Under the pieces are notes generated by a model, which saw only the letters and a program-made list of their open reading frames with translations, did no database searches and was not told the origin of the DNA. This document shows, piece after piece, positions 24,260 through 33,307 of a stretch of DNA of 64,000 bases. The stretch comes from Acetivibrio alkalicellulosi (GTDB lineage Bacteria > Bacillota > Clostridia > Acetivibrionales > Acetivibrionaceae). The stretch spans positions 394,618 through 458,617 of the forward strand of contig VLTH01000003.1 of the NCBI GenBank assembly GCA_008125075.1. Reading direction: 5' to 3'. How positions within the stretch are numbered: position 1 is the stretch's first letter; the number at the start of each line of letters is the position of its first letter. The position numbers and the translations under genes were made by a program.

Positions 24260-25996
24260 ATGAAAGCAAATGAAAGTTATAAATTTTGGATGGAAAATGA
24301 TTATTTTGACAAAGACACAAAAGATGAACTAGTAAAAATAAAAGATAATATGAATGAAATAGAAGAAAGATTTTACAAGAACTTAGAGTTTGGTACAGGT
24401 GGACTAAGAGGGATTATAGGAGCAGGAACTAACAGGGTAAATATTTATACTGTAAGAAAAGCTTCTCAAGGACTTGCTGACTATGTAAAAACATTGGGGC
24501 ATGAAGAAAAGGGAATTGTAATTGCATATGATTCAAGGTATAAATCACCAGAGTTTGCATTAGAAGCTGCAAAGGTTTTTGCAGGAAATGGGATTAAAGT
24601 ATATTTATTTGATCAATTGCGACCTACTCCAGAGCTTTCTTTCGCAGTAAGACATCTTAAAGCAGCAGCCGGGATTGTAATAACTGCAAGTCATAATCCA
24701 AAGGAATACAATGGATACAAAGTATATGGAGAGGATGGAGGACAGCTTCCCCTTGAAGGAACAAATAAAGTTGTAGCATTCATTAATGAAATTAAAGATA
24801 TAACTAAGGTTAAGTTTATTGAGAAAGAAGATGCTGAAGAAAAAGGACTCATAAAAATAGTTGGTAAGGAAGTAGACGACGAATATATAACGTGCCTTAA
24901 AACTCTTTGTGTTAATCCAGAACTAGCAAGAGAAATAGGAGAAGAATTTAAGATTATTTTTACTCCGATACATGGCTCTGGAAATATACTTGTAAGAAGG
25001 ATTTTAGATGAGATAGGCTTTAAAAAAGTTCTTGTTGTAAAGGAGCAGGAATTGCCTGATCCAAATTTTTCAACCGTTAAGTACCCAAATCCTGAAGAAA
25101 AAGATGCATTTAAACTTGCCATTGAAATGGCAAAAACAGAAGATGTAGATATGATTTTTGGAACTGACCCGGACTGTGACAGAATTGGAGTTGTTGTAAG
25201 AAACAAAGATGGAGAGTATGTTGTTTTAACAGGAAATCAAATTGGGTGTCTTATGATGGAATACATACTTTCACAAAAGAAAAATAAAGGTAATTTACCT
25301 AATAATGCGTTTATAGCAAAGACTATTGTTTCTACAGAGCTGGCAAATGATATTGCAAAAGCTTATAATGTTGAGATTGTGGAAGTTTTAACTGGATTTA
25401 AATTTATAGGTGAAAAAATAAAACAACTGGATGAAAATGGTGACAAAAAATTTCTTTTTGGATTTGAAGAGAGTTATGGTTATCTTTTAGGTACTTATGT
25501 AAGAGACAAGGATGCAGTTGTTGCTTCTATGATTATTGCTGAAATGGCGGCTTACTACAAGTCAAGAGACATGTCCTTATATGAAGGTCTTATGGAGATA
25601 CTAGACAAGTATGGATATACACTTGAAGGAATTACATCTTTTACTCTTAAGGGCAAAGAGGGATTGGAAAGAATTGATTTTACGCTTGAAAGGCTTCGGA
25701 ATGAAAATATTATAGAATTTGGAGATTGTAAAGCGGTAGCTGTTAGGGACTATTTGAAAGGTGACAGGTTTGACGTTGCAACAGGTTCTAAAGAAAAACT
25801 GCCTTTACCTGAGTCAAATGTATTATATTATGAAATGGGAAATAATGACTGGTTTTGTATAAGGCCTTCAGGTACAGAGCCAAAAATAAAAATATATTAT
25901 GGTGTTACAGAAAGCACAATGGACAAATCAAAAGAAAAGCTAAAAAAATTACAGGACAATGTTCTCTCTGTAGTAGAAAAGATGCTTTTTGGTTAG
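24260..25996 (+). CDS. Phosphoglucomutase/phosphomannomutase
   Basis: Alpha-D-phosphohexomutase of 578 residues that interconverts hexose 1- and 6-phosphates. The catalytic serine is Ser144 in TASHNPKEYNGYKVY, the metal loop is GTDPDCDRIG, the sugar loop is FEESYGYLLGTYVRDKD and the phosphate-binding loop is RPSGTEPKIKIY. The length and the N-terminal LEFGTGGLRGIIGAG match the PgcA-type enzymes of Firmicutes. It would feed glucose 1-phosphate to glycogen and wall polymers. GGGAGAGG precedes the ATG. Confidence 0.95.
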   Translation: MKANESYKFWMENDYFDKDTKDELVKIKDNMNEIEERFYKNLEFGTGGLRGIIGAGTNRVNIYTVRKASQGLADYVKTLGHEEKGIVIAYDSRYKSPEFALEAAKVFAGNGIKVYLFDQLRPTPELSFAVRHLKAAAGIVITASHNPKEYNGYKVYGEDGGQLPLEGTNKVVAFINEIKDITKVKFIEKEDAEEKGLIKIVGKEVDDEYITCLKTLCVNPELAREIGEEFKIIFTPIHGSGNILVRRILDEIGFKKVLVVKEQELPDPNFSTVKYPNPEEKDAFKLAIEMAKTEDVDMIFGTDPDCDRIGVVVRNKDGEYVVLTGNQIGCLMMEYILSQKKNKGNLPNNAFIAKTIVSTELANDIAKAYNVEIVEVLTGFKFIGEKIKQLDENGDKKFLFGFEESYGYLLGTYVRDKDAVVASMIIAEMAAYYKSRDMSLYEGLMEILDKYGYTLEGITSFTLKGKEGLERIDFTLERLRNENIIEFGDCKAVAVRDYLKGDRFDVATGSKEKLPLPESNVLYYEMGNNDWFCIRPSGTEPKIKIYYGVTESTMDKSKEKLKKLQDNVLSVVEKMLFG

Positions 25997-26029
25997 AAGT
26001 CTTGGAACGGAGTGAAAGACTTATAAGAG

Positions 26030-26048
26030 AGGGGGCTCGAAGCCCCCT
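26030..26048 (+). other. GC-rich hairpin between pgm and dnaE
   Basis: AGGGGGCT and AGCCCCCT flank a CGA triloop. It stands out in this AT-rich DNA. No T run follows, so it may pause or process the transcript rather than end it. Confidence 0.55.
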
Positions 26049-26064
26049 ATTAAGGGTGATTTTA

Positions 26065-29000
26065 GTGCAAGAGTTTGTGCATCTCCATGTTCATACAGAA
26101 TACAGTTTGCTAGATGGAGCAAACAGGATTAAAGATCTGATTAAACGAATAAAAGAGCTTAATATGAGTAGCGTAGCAATTACAGATCACGGTGTTATGT
26201 ATGGAGTTGTTGATTTTTATAAGGAAGCAGTTGAAAATGGTATTAAGCCTATTTTAGGATGTGAAATATATACTGCAAAAAGGTCTAGATTTGACAAGCA
26301 AGCAGGGATAGATTCAGAACCCGGGCATCTTGTACTTTTAGCAAGGAATATAACAGGATATAAAAACTTGATGAAGATAGTTTCAATAGGATTTACAGAA
26401 GGGTTTTATTATAAACCTAGAGTTGATATGGAAATTCTAGAACAGTATAGTGAAGGATTAATAGCTTTAAGTGCGTGTTTATCTGGGGATATACCAAAAG
26501 CTATACTTAATGGTAATTATGAAAAAGCACGAGAAATTGCTTTAAAATATAATGACATTTTTGGATCGGATTATTTTTACCTTGAACTTCAAAGTAATGG
26601 TATAGAGGAGCAAAATATAGTAAATGCACAGCTAATAAAGTTGAGTAATGATACGGGAATACCTCTTGTTGCTACAAATGATGCACATTATATAAGAAGG
26701 CAGGATGCAAAAGCACATGAAATACTCCTATGCATACAGACAGGCAAAAATATAAATGATGAGAATCGTATGAGATTTTCATCGGATGATTACTATATAA
26801 AGTCTACAGAAGAGATGAGGAATATGTTTAAATTTATTCCTCAAGCAATGGAGAACACACAGAAAATTGCAAATATGTGTAATGTGAGCCTTGAATTTAA
26901 TAAACTACATCTTCCACACTTTGCTGTTCCCGATGGAGTTGATTCTTTTGAATACCTTAAAAGCCTTTGTTATGATGGATTAAAAAGAAAATATACTGAT
27001 AATGAAATTGACCACATTAAGAAACAAAGGCTGAAGTATGAATTAGATGTTATTCGTCAAATGGGTTATGTAGATTATTTTCTCATTGTAAGTGATTTTA
27101 TTAAGTACGCAAAAGATAATGGAATTATGGTAGGGCCAGGAAGAGGATCAGCGGCAGGAAGTCTTGTTTCATATTGTTTAGACATAACTACCATTGATCC
27201 AATTAAGTATAATCTTCTCTTTGAAAGATTTTTAAATCCTGAAAGAATAAGTATGCCTGATATTGATATTGACTTTTGTTACGAAAGAAGACAGGAAGTA
27301 ATAGATTATGTTGTTAAAAAGTACGGAGAGGATAGGGTTGCTCAGATAATTACCTTTGGAACAATGGCTGCAAGAGCTGTTATAAGAGATGTAGGAAGAG
27401 CCCTTGATATACCATATGGAGATGTTGATATGGTTGCAAAGATGATTCCTTTCCAGATTGGTATGAATATAGATAAGGCATTAGAATTAAATCCAGAGCT
27501 TAAAAACCTCTATAGTGAAGATGAGAAAGTAAGAGAATTGATAGCTACAGGAAGACTTTTAGAGGGTATGCCAAGACATGCTTCAACCCATGCAGCAGGT
27601 GTTGTTATATCAAAAGAACCAATCACAGAATATGTTCCACTTCAAAAAAATGATGACAGTGTGACAACTCAATTTACAATGGGACTTTTAGAAGAACTTG
27701 GTCTTTTGAAAATGGATTTTTTAGGACTTAGAACTTTAACAGTAATACGGGATACTGTAAACTTAGCAAATAAAAACTATGATAAACAAATAAATATTGA
27801 CAATATTGATATGAACGATGAAAATGTATATAAACTAATTGGAGAGGGAAAAACTACTGGAGTATTTCAACTTGAAAGTATGGGAATGACTCAATTTATG
27901 AAGGAACTTCAGCCTACTTCCCTAGAGGATATTATAGCAGGCATTTCTCTATATCGACCAGGGCCAATGGATCAAATTCCAAGGTATATAAGAAACAAAA
28001 ATAACCCACAACTAATAAAATACCATCATCCTCTTTTAGAAAATATATTGGATGTAACATATGGCTGTATGGTATATCAAGAGCAGGTAATGCAAATTGT
28101 GCGAGATATGGCTGGTTACTCAATGGGAAGATCGGATTTAGTACGTCGTGCTATGTCTAAAAAAAAGATCAGTGTAATGGAAGAGGAAAGAAAAAACTTT
28201 ATACATGGAGTAACTGACGATGAAGGAAATGTTGTTGTAAAGGGTTCAGTTTCAAATGGTGTGGATGAGAAAACCGCTAACATTATATTTGATGAGATGA
28301 TGGATTTTGCAAGTTATGCTTTTAATAAGTCTCATGCTGCTGCTTATGGGGTTATAGCATATCAAACAGCCTGGCTTAAGTGCTATTATCCTATAGAGTT
28401 TATAGCTGCATTGTTAAATAGTTTTTTAGCAAGTAGTGAAAAAGTATCTCAATATATATACGAATGCAAAAATATGGGAATAGATATTCTTCCACCAGAC
28501 ATTAATGAAAGCAGTATTAAATTTACAGTTGTAAATGGTAAGATAAGATTTGGAATGGCTGCCATAAAAAATGTTGGAGAAAATGCCGTAAAGGCTATAA
28601 TTGATGAAAAGAATTACAATGGAAACTATAAGAGCTTTAGAGATTTCTTAGAAAGAATAGAGGGAAAAGATGTTAATAAAAGATGCATAGATAGCTTGGT
28701 GAAAAGTGGTGCTTTTGATTCAACAGGGGTATACAGATCAAAAATACTGGCTGTTTATGAGAAGATGATTGAAGGAATTTCTCGCAACAAAAAAAGAAAT
28801 ATGGATGGTCAACTATCAATTTTTGATATAGGCACAGGACATACAAACTCAAAAAACTTAGATGTTGAAACTCGTATTGATGAGGAAGAAATTTATCCTG
28901 ATATTAGGGAATATCCTACTAAGGTGCTACTTTCTATGGAAAAAGAAATGTTGGGTGTTTATATTTCAGGACATCCTTTGAAAGACTTTGAAAAGGAAAT

Positions 29001-29580
29001 AAATGAGATGGTAACCCTATTAAGCTCAGATCTTGCTGTAAACGGAGAAGAAAAAATTGAAGAAGTTGGATTAGAACAATATAAGAAAATATATGATGGT
29101 ATGAATGTATATGTAGGTGGCATAATCACATCTAAAAAAACGAAATCTACAAAAAATGGAAATCTAATGGCGTTTATTATGTTGGAAGACTTATTAGGTA
29201 CAATGGAGGTTATAGTTTTTCCTGCTATTTTTGAAAGATATGCTAAATTAATTGATGTAGAAAATATTGTTTTAATAAAGGGACGAATAAGTATTAAGGA
29301 AGAGGAACAACCTAAAATAATCTGCGAAGAAGTAAGCCCTTTGAGAAAAAACAATGTAAAGAAATTATATCTAAAAGTAAATAGCAATTTAGACAGTGAA
29401 TTTATGGAATCCACATTAAGTCTTTTAAAATTTTTTAATGGAAGTACACCGGTTTATTTATATTATGAAGATGAGAAAAAGACAAAAATTTTAGAAAAAG
29501 AATGCTGGATAAGCCTAAATAACGGTATAATATCTGAATTAAAGATTAGGTTTGGTGAAGAGAATGTTAAGGTTGTTTAA
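26065..29580 (+). CDS. dnaE: DNA polymerase III alpha subunit DnaE
   Basis: Replicative polymerase of 1171 residues. The PHP domain starts FVHLHVHTEYSLLDGA, the palm has GPGRGSAAGS and MPDIDIDFC (two catalytic Asp), the fingers have the YQEQVMQI and FNKSHAAAYG blocks, and an OB fold (GGIITSKKTKSTKNGNLMAF) lies near 1000-1090. No proofreading domain is inserted, so it is DnaE and not PolC. GTG 26065 with AAGGGTGA upstream gives the family N-terminus; the open frame extends back into pgm but that part does not belong. Confidence 0.97.
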   Translation: MQEFVHLHVHTEYSLLDGANRIKDLIKRIKELNMSSVAITDHGVMYGVVDFYKEAVENGIKPILGCEIYTAKRSRFDKQAGIDSEPGHLVLLARNITGYKNLMKIVSIGFTEGFYYKPRVDMEILEQYSEGLIALSACLSGDIPKAILNGNYEKAREIALKYNDIFGSDYFYLELQSNGIEEQNIVNAQLIKLSNDTGIPLVATNDAHYIRRQDAKAHEILLCIQTGKNINDENRMRFSSDDYYIKSTEEMRNMFKFIPQAMENTQKIANMCNVSLEFNKLHLPHFAVPDGVDSFEYLKSLCYDGLKRKYTDNEIDHIKKQRLKYELDVIRQMGYVDYFLIVSDFIKYAKDNGIMVGPGRGSAAGSLVSYCLDITTIDPIKYNLLFERFLNPERISMPDIDIDFCYERRQEVIDYVVKKYGEDRVAQIITFGTMAARAVIRDVGRALDIPYGDVDMVAKMIPFQIGMNIDKALELNPELKNLYSEDEKVRELIATGRLLEGMPRHASTHAAGVVISKEPITEYVPLQKNDDSVTTQFTMGLLEELGLLKMDFLGLRTLTVIRDTVNLANKNYDKQINIDNIDMNDENVYKLIGEGKTTGVFQLESMGMTQFMKELQPTSLEDIIAGISLYRPGPMDQIPRYIRNKNNPQLIKYHHPLLENILDVTYGCMVYQEQVMQIVRDMAGYSMGRSDLVRRAMSKKKISVMEEERKNFIHGVTDDEGNVVVKGSVSNGVDEKTANIIFDEMMDFASYAFNKSHAAAYGVIAYQTAWLKCYYPIEFIAALLNSFLASSEKVSQYIYECKNMGIDILPPDINESSIKFTVVNGKIRFGMAAIKNVGENAVKAIIDEKNYNGNYKSFRDFLERIEGKDVNKRCIDSLVKSGAFDSTGVYRSKILAVYEKMIEGISRNKKRNMDGQLSIFDIGTGHTNSKNLDVETRIDEEEIYPDIREYPTKVLLSMEKEMLGVYISGHPLKDFEKEINEMVTLLSSDLAVNGEEKIEEVGLEQYKKIYDGMNVYVGGIITSKKTKSTKNGNLMAFIMLEDLLGTMEVIVFPAIFERYAKLIDVENIVLIKGRISIKEEEQPKIICEEVSPLRKNNVKKLYLKVNSNLDSEFMESTLSLLKFFNGSTPVYLYYEDEKKTKILEKECWISLNNGIISELKIRFGEENVKVV

Positions 29581-29668
29581 TGTATATTTAAGAAAAAAGT
29601 ATCTTTACTAAAAATTCATATTGATTTTTGGTGAAAATTAATATATAGTTATGACGAGGTGGTTCTAT

Positions 29669-29902
29669 TTGGATAGAGAATTTGATAAAATATTAGGAGA
29701 TTACGTTGTTATAAAAGCCGAAGAAAACGGAGTAAATATTATCGGTCTTACAAGAGGCAGAGATACGAAATTTCATCATACAGAAAAATTAGACAAGGGC
29801 GAAGTTCTTATTGCCCAGTTTACTGAGAATACTTCTGCGATAAAAATTAGAGGTAAGGCTAAAATAAGGTGTCGACATGGAGAAATTAGTTCCGGTGAAT
29901 AA
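29669..29902 (+). CDS. mtrB: Tryptophan RNA-binding attenuation protein TRAP
   Basis: Ring-forming RNA-binding protein that, with bound tryptophan, wraps GAG/UAG repeats in trp leader RNA. It matches Bacillus MtrB through [33 protein letters not shown] and [14 protein letters not shown]. The RNA-contact residues equivalent to Lys37, Lys56 and Arg58 and the Trp-pocket Thr residues are all kept. TTG 29669 is chosen (GAGGTGG six bases upstream), giving 77 residues against 75 in Bacillus; ATG 29651 overlaps that site. No trp genes are in the window. The C-terminus is more basic (RCRHGE) than in Bacillus. Confidence 0.93.
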   Translation: MDREFDKILGDYVVIKAEENGVNIIGLTRGRDTKFHHTEKLDKGEVLIAQFTENTSAIKIRGKAKIRCRHGEISSGE

Positions 29903-29923
29903 CAGGTAAAGGGGCGTGTTTAT

Positions 29924-30121
29924 ATGTGGACAGTGGTATATATGGCTCAAACTAAAGAAATTGCTACCAATATGCAGGAGTTATTGTCAAATGAAGGTAT
30001 TTTGGTAAAATTGAGGCCTATAAGCAAAAACCGTGAAAATAATGATGATTACTTTGAAGTATTAGTACCAGAGGCTGAAGTGGAAGAAGCTCATAGTGTA
30101 ATTATTGAAAAGGGATACTAA
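29924..30121 (+). CDS. Small DUF2007-like protein
   Basis: A 65-residue soluble protein: VVYMAQTKEIATNMQELLSN, then VKLRPISK and a C-terminal FEVLVPEAEVEEAHSVI. The pattern (strand, helix, strand, then V-P-x-x-x-x-E-A) fits the DUF2007 putative signal-transducing fold. Relatives near pfkA are sometimes mislabelled glutamate decarboxylase. It lies 21 bases after mtrB and probably shares its transcript. There is no sign that it is anti-TRAP: it lacks the CxxC zinc motif. Confidence 0.7.
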   Translation: MWTVVYMAQTKEIATNMQELLSNEGILVKLRPISKNRENNDDYFEVLVPEAEVEEAHSVIIEKGY

Positions 30122-30154
30122 AATTTTATAATAAATGTTAGATGATTGTATTAT

Positions 30155-30181
30155 CCCGTGTTATAAAAAAATTAACACGGG
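30155..30181 (+). terminator. Hairpin before pfkA
   Basis: CCCGTGTTA / TAACACGGG with a nine-base A-rich loop, followed by TTAAATTCTTT. The T tract is poor, so it is a weak terminator or a leader hairpin of pfkA. Confidence 0.6.
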
Positions 30182-30209
30182 TTAAATTCTTTAAGGAGAG
30201 GGTGAATCT

Positions 30210-31190
30210 ATGAGTCAGGTAAAAACAATAGGAGTTTTAACAAGTGGTGGAGATGCACCTGGAATGAATGCTGCTATAAGAGCTGTAGTCAGAGCAGGTC
30301 TTTATTATGGCTTTAGGGTTTTAGGAATTAGAAAAGGATATGAGGGACTTATACATGGAGATGTTCATGAAATGAATGCCCGGTCTGTTGGAGATATATT
30401 ACATAGAGGCGGTACTATTTTGCAAACTGCTAGATCGCCCCAGTTTAAAACACAAGAGGGTCAAAAAAAAGCAGTCTCAATGGCAAATGTTTTTGGTATA
30501 GATGCAATTGTTGTAATTGGTGGTGATGGTTCATACCGAGGCGCAAGGGAACTTAGTAATTTGGGATTAAATGTAATGGGGATACCAGGTACAATTGATA
30601 ATGACATTGCATCTACTGATTACACAATAGGTTTTGATACAGCGTTAAACACTGTTCAGGATGCACTTGACAAAATAAGAGATACTGCTTATTCCCATGA
30701 AAGATGTAGTATTCTTGAGGTAATGGGAAGGCATGCTGGATATATTGCTATAAATGTTGGCATATCAGGTGGGGCAGAATCAGTTATTTTACCTGAAAAG
30801 ACACAAACTTTAGATATTGATAAGGAAGTAATTAAGCCTATTATTGAAGGCAGAAACAGAGGCAAAAAGCACTATATTGTTATTGTTGCAGAAGGTGCCG
30901 AGGGAAAAGCTCTTGAAATAGAAAATCAGGTTACTGAAAAGACTGGTATAGAAGCAAGAGCAACAATACTAGGCCATATTCAAAGAGGAGGAAGCCCAAC
31001 TGTTTATGACAGGGTTACAGCTAGTATTATGGGAGTAAGAGCTGTTGAGGCTTTGAAGGATAACAAGAGAAATAGAATAATTTCAATGAAGAAGGGAAAT
31101 GTGGTAGATATAGATATAAATGAGGCATTAGATATGAAAAAGTCTTTGCCAGAAGAATTAGTTGAAATAAGCAAAATATTGTCATTGTAA
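30210..31190 (+). CDS. pfkA: ATP-dependent 6-phosphofructokinase
   Basis: Glycolytic enzyme converting fructose 6-phosphate to the 1,6-bisphosphate. The nucleotide loop LTSGGDAPGMNAAIR, GGDGSYRGA (Gly marking ATP rather than pyrophosphate use), catalytic GTIDNDI and EVMGRHAGYIA are all present. At 326 residues it is slightly longer than the usual 319-320. GGAGAGGG precedes the ATG. It follows the mtrB pair and a terminator-like hairpin. In clostridia dnaE and pfkA are frequent neighbours. Confidence 0.97.
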   Translation: MSQVKTIGVLTSGGDAPGMNAAIRAVVRAGLYYGFRVLGIRKGYEGLIHGDVHEMNARSVGDILHRGGTILQTARSPQFKTQEGQKKAVSMANVFGIDAIVVIGGDGSYRGARELSNLGLNVMGIPGTIDNDIASTDYTIGFDTALNTVQDALDKIRDTAYSHERCSILEVMGRHAGYIAINVGISGGAESVILPEKTQTLDIDKEVIKPIIEGRNRGKKHYIVIVAEGAEGKALEIENQVTEKTGIEARATILGHIQRGGSPTVYDRVTASIMGVRAVEALKDNKRNRIISMKKGNVVDIDINEALDMKKSLPEELVEISKILSL

Positions 31191-31226
31191 TATATTATAA
31201 TCGAGTTATAGTAAAGATTGTATAAG

Positions 31227-31285
31227 AATTCATAGCTCAGAATAAGAAGATTAACATTCTAAATTCTGGGTTCTGAATTTTTTTG
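31227..31285 (+). terminator. Terminator after pfkA
   Basis: AATTCATAGCTCAGAAT pairs imperfectly with ATTCTGGGTTCTGAATT and is followed by a T run. Confidence 0.65.
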
Positions 31286-31319
31286 GCTTTGCTACAATAT
31301 TATATTAAGGTGGATAAAT

Positions 31320-31748
31320 ATGTTTATAACTGAAACTTTATTAGTTGTAAGGTATGCTGAAACTGATCAAATGGGAGTAGTACATCATTCAAATTATCCT
31401 ATTTGGTTTGAATTAGCAAGAACAGAATATATTAAAAATTTAGGGATGTCATACTCACAAATAGAAAAAAGGGGTTTTTTACTTCCTTTGATTGAATTAA
31501 ATTGCAAATATAAAAGTGCTGCAAGATATGAGGATGAGTTAATAGTAAGAACAAGTGTAAAAGAATTAACTTTTACCAGATTGATTTTTCATTATGAAGC
31601 TTCAAAGAAAATTGACAACTCATTGGTGTCAATAGGAGAGACAACACATGTGTGGACAGATAAAAATTTAAAACCTTTAAACATCAAAAAGCATGCACCT
31701 GACATTTATCAACTATTAGGACAGGGTGACAAGGTACCTATCCCATAA
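31320..31748 (+). CDS. Hotdog-fold acyl-CoA thioesterase (YbgC-like)
   Basis: A 142-residue 4HBT thioesterase. The active-site block RYAETDQMGVVHHSNY has the catalytic Asp16 and the helix WFELARTEY follows, with VSIGETTHVWTDKNLKPL at the end. It hydrolyses acyl-CoA thioesters, but the substrate cannot be read from sequence. GGTGG precedes the ATG. It appears monocistronic between the pfkA terminator and a 620-base gap. Confidence 0.9.
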   Translation: MFITETLLVVRYAETDQMGVVHHSNYPIWFELARTEYIKNLGMSYSQIEKRGFLLPLIELNCKYKSAARYEDELIVRTSVKELTFTRLIFHYEASKKIDNSLVSIGETTHVWTDKNLKPLNIKKHAPDIYQLLGQGDKVPIP

Positions 31749-32370
31749 ATTCAACTAAGGAATGTCTTAAATATAACTTCAACTTTTCATAAAGCTATTA
31801 TGTAACAGTTCATTCTTTTTAACTTTAGGTGGAGTGGGCTTTGGATGCACAATTTTCTTCACTTTTGTTATTTACACTCGTGGGCTTTCGCCTGAGTATC
31901 AGATGTTTAGTTTTAGGAGCACTATTTTACTGTAGTAAGTGCTTGACCTTACACACCTTATATACCTTATTTAGGTACATAAAGTAATATTATGGTTTTG
32001 GGTATGATTTGGGGGAATAAGGAAGGAATTTTGGGTATATGCAGTCATTTGTCCCTATCTAACGCCACATCCCTAATAACTATCAAATATCTATATATAC
32101 GACTTTTGCGTTAAATCAAGAAATAAGGTAGAATAATGCTGGTAGTAAAATACATATGTATTTCTTTTTATATGCCTATTATTCAAAGTTTGTCTAAAAG
32201 GTTTAGAGTGAAAATTAAATAATTTCTGTCGGGTTTATCTATGATTATGTTACATTATAAGGCCTAAATATGAAACTATATAGGTAGCTCTTATTAAAAA
32301 GTTAAGGGTTTTAATTGCCCTGTGATTTTATTGTTTTGATATTTTGCATTTATGGGAGGAGATTAGAATT
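31749..32370. other. Long gap between thioesterase and ABC transporter
   Basis: No gene fits here. It starts with remnants of dispersed repeats (AAGGAATGTCTTAAATATAA at 31757, CTTTAGGTGGAG at 31823). The rest is AT-rich, with several short inverted repeats (for example around 31970, TATACCTTATTTAGGTA). I looked for T-box, lysine, SAM and cyclic-di-GMP riboswitch cores and found none. The transporter promoter must lie here but I cannot place it. Confidence 0.5.
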
Positions 32371-33219
32371 ATGAATTGCAAGTTTATGAAATTTATCAGC
32401 TTAATATTATGTATGTCTTTAATCGTTGTAGTGCTAGCAGGATGTGTGGATGAAGGAGCAAAAGAAGGATTTGTAATAGGTGTTGCCACAGGTACCACTT
32501 ATGCAGATTATGCTGAGAGTTTTTCGAAAGTTAGCTTGGTAAGCACATATGATGATGACAATGCAACGTTAATGGAACTGGCAAATGGCAGAGTAGATGC
32601 CATTATAACTGACAGGCTTGTAGGACTAAATGCTATTAACAATGCCCGGTATAACAACATGAGGCTTGCTGGAGAATACTTATATGAAGAGACCGTTGCC
32701 GTTGCAATAAGAAAAGAAGACGGAAGTTTAAGACAGGCTATAAATAAAGCTCTAGAAGAAATGATTAATGATGGAACATATGAAGAAATCAGTACTAAGT
32801 ACTTTGGTAGAAATGTTTTAGATGGAATTGAATATAGAAAAACTTTTCCGGATGAAGAACCAGCAAATGATGATAGTCTTCAAAGGGTTCTAGAGGCGGG
32901 TGAAATAGTTTTTGCAATGAGTGGAGGGTATCCACCTTTTAATTATTTTGCTGACGGTGAAGATCTTACAGGATTTGATGTAGAAATAGGAAAAGAGGTT
33001 GCTAGTCGACTAGGAGTTAAATATGTACCTTTTACAACTGAGTGGAGTGGTATTTTGGAAGGGTTAAGAAGTGGCAGGTATGATGGAATCTTTGGAAGTA
33101 TGGCTATTACCGAAGAAAGACTTCAAACTGTGAACTTTACAGATCCTTACTATTATTCTGGAGCTCAACTATTTGTTTTAGAGGATTCAGAAATTTCTGG
33201 ACCAGAAGATCTAAATTGA
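32371..33219 (+). CDS. Polar amino acid ABC substrate-binding lipoprotein with swapped lobes
   Basis: Binding protein of 282 residues for a neighbouring amino acid importer. The lipobox LAGC puts the lipidated Cys at 25. Family 3 binding proteins normally run lobe 1 (YPPFxY, GFDVEI, RYDGIFGSMAITEER, DPYYYSG, GPEDL) then lobe 2 (VGVxxGTTYxDY, GRVDAIITDR, NKALEEMxxDGTY). Here lobe 2 is first (residues 35-147) and lobe 1 second (169-282), and the protein stops exactly at GPEDLN, where lobe 2 would usually begin. Both halves look complete, so it is best described as a circular permutation. ATG 32371 has GGGAGGAG upstream. Confidence 0.88.
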   Translation: MNCKFMKFISLILCMSLIVVVLAGCVDEGAKEGFVIGVATGTTYADYAESFSKVSLVSTYDDDNATLMELANGRVDAIITDRLVGLNAINNARYNNMRLAGEYLYEETVAVAIRKEDGSLRQAINKALEEMINDGTYEEISTKYFGRNVLDGIEYRKTFPDEEPANDDSLQRVLEAGEIVFAMSGGYPPFNYFADGEDLTGFDVEIGKEVASRLGVKYVPFTTEWSGILEGLRSGRYDGIFGSMAITEERLQTVNFTDPYYYSGAQLFVLEDSEISGPEDLN

Positions 33220-33234
33220 TAAATATTAATTGAA

Positions 33235-33268
33235 TTTTAGTGCATGGTAATAGTGCCATGCACTAAAA
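33235..33268 (+). other. Perfect 13-bp hairpin inside the transporter operon
   Basis: TTTTAGTGCATGG / CCATGCACTAAAA with an eight-base loop between the binding-protein and permease genes. No T run follows. Such hairpins often protect the binding-protein mRNA so that it is made in excess. Confidence 0.75.
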
Positions 33269-33307
33269 TTATGTATTAAAAGAGTATTTTGTAAGGAGGA
33301 GTTGTTT

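Noticed and set aside
25855..26064. N-terminal extension of DnaE overlapping the phosphohexomutase
   Set aside because: The extension has no family similarity and GTG 26065 gives the normal DnaE start with a ribosome site.
29924..30121. Anti-TRAP, by analogy with a gene next to TRAP
   Set aside because: Anti-TRAP is a zinc protein with CxxC pairs; this protein has no cysteine and fits DUF2007.
31749..32370. T-box, lysine or other amino acid riboswitch before the ABC transporter
   Set aside because: I found no T-box sequence or other conserved core; only repeat remnants and AT-rich DNA.
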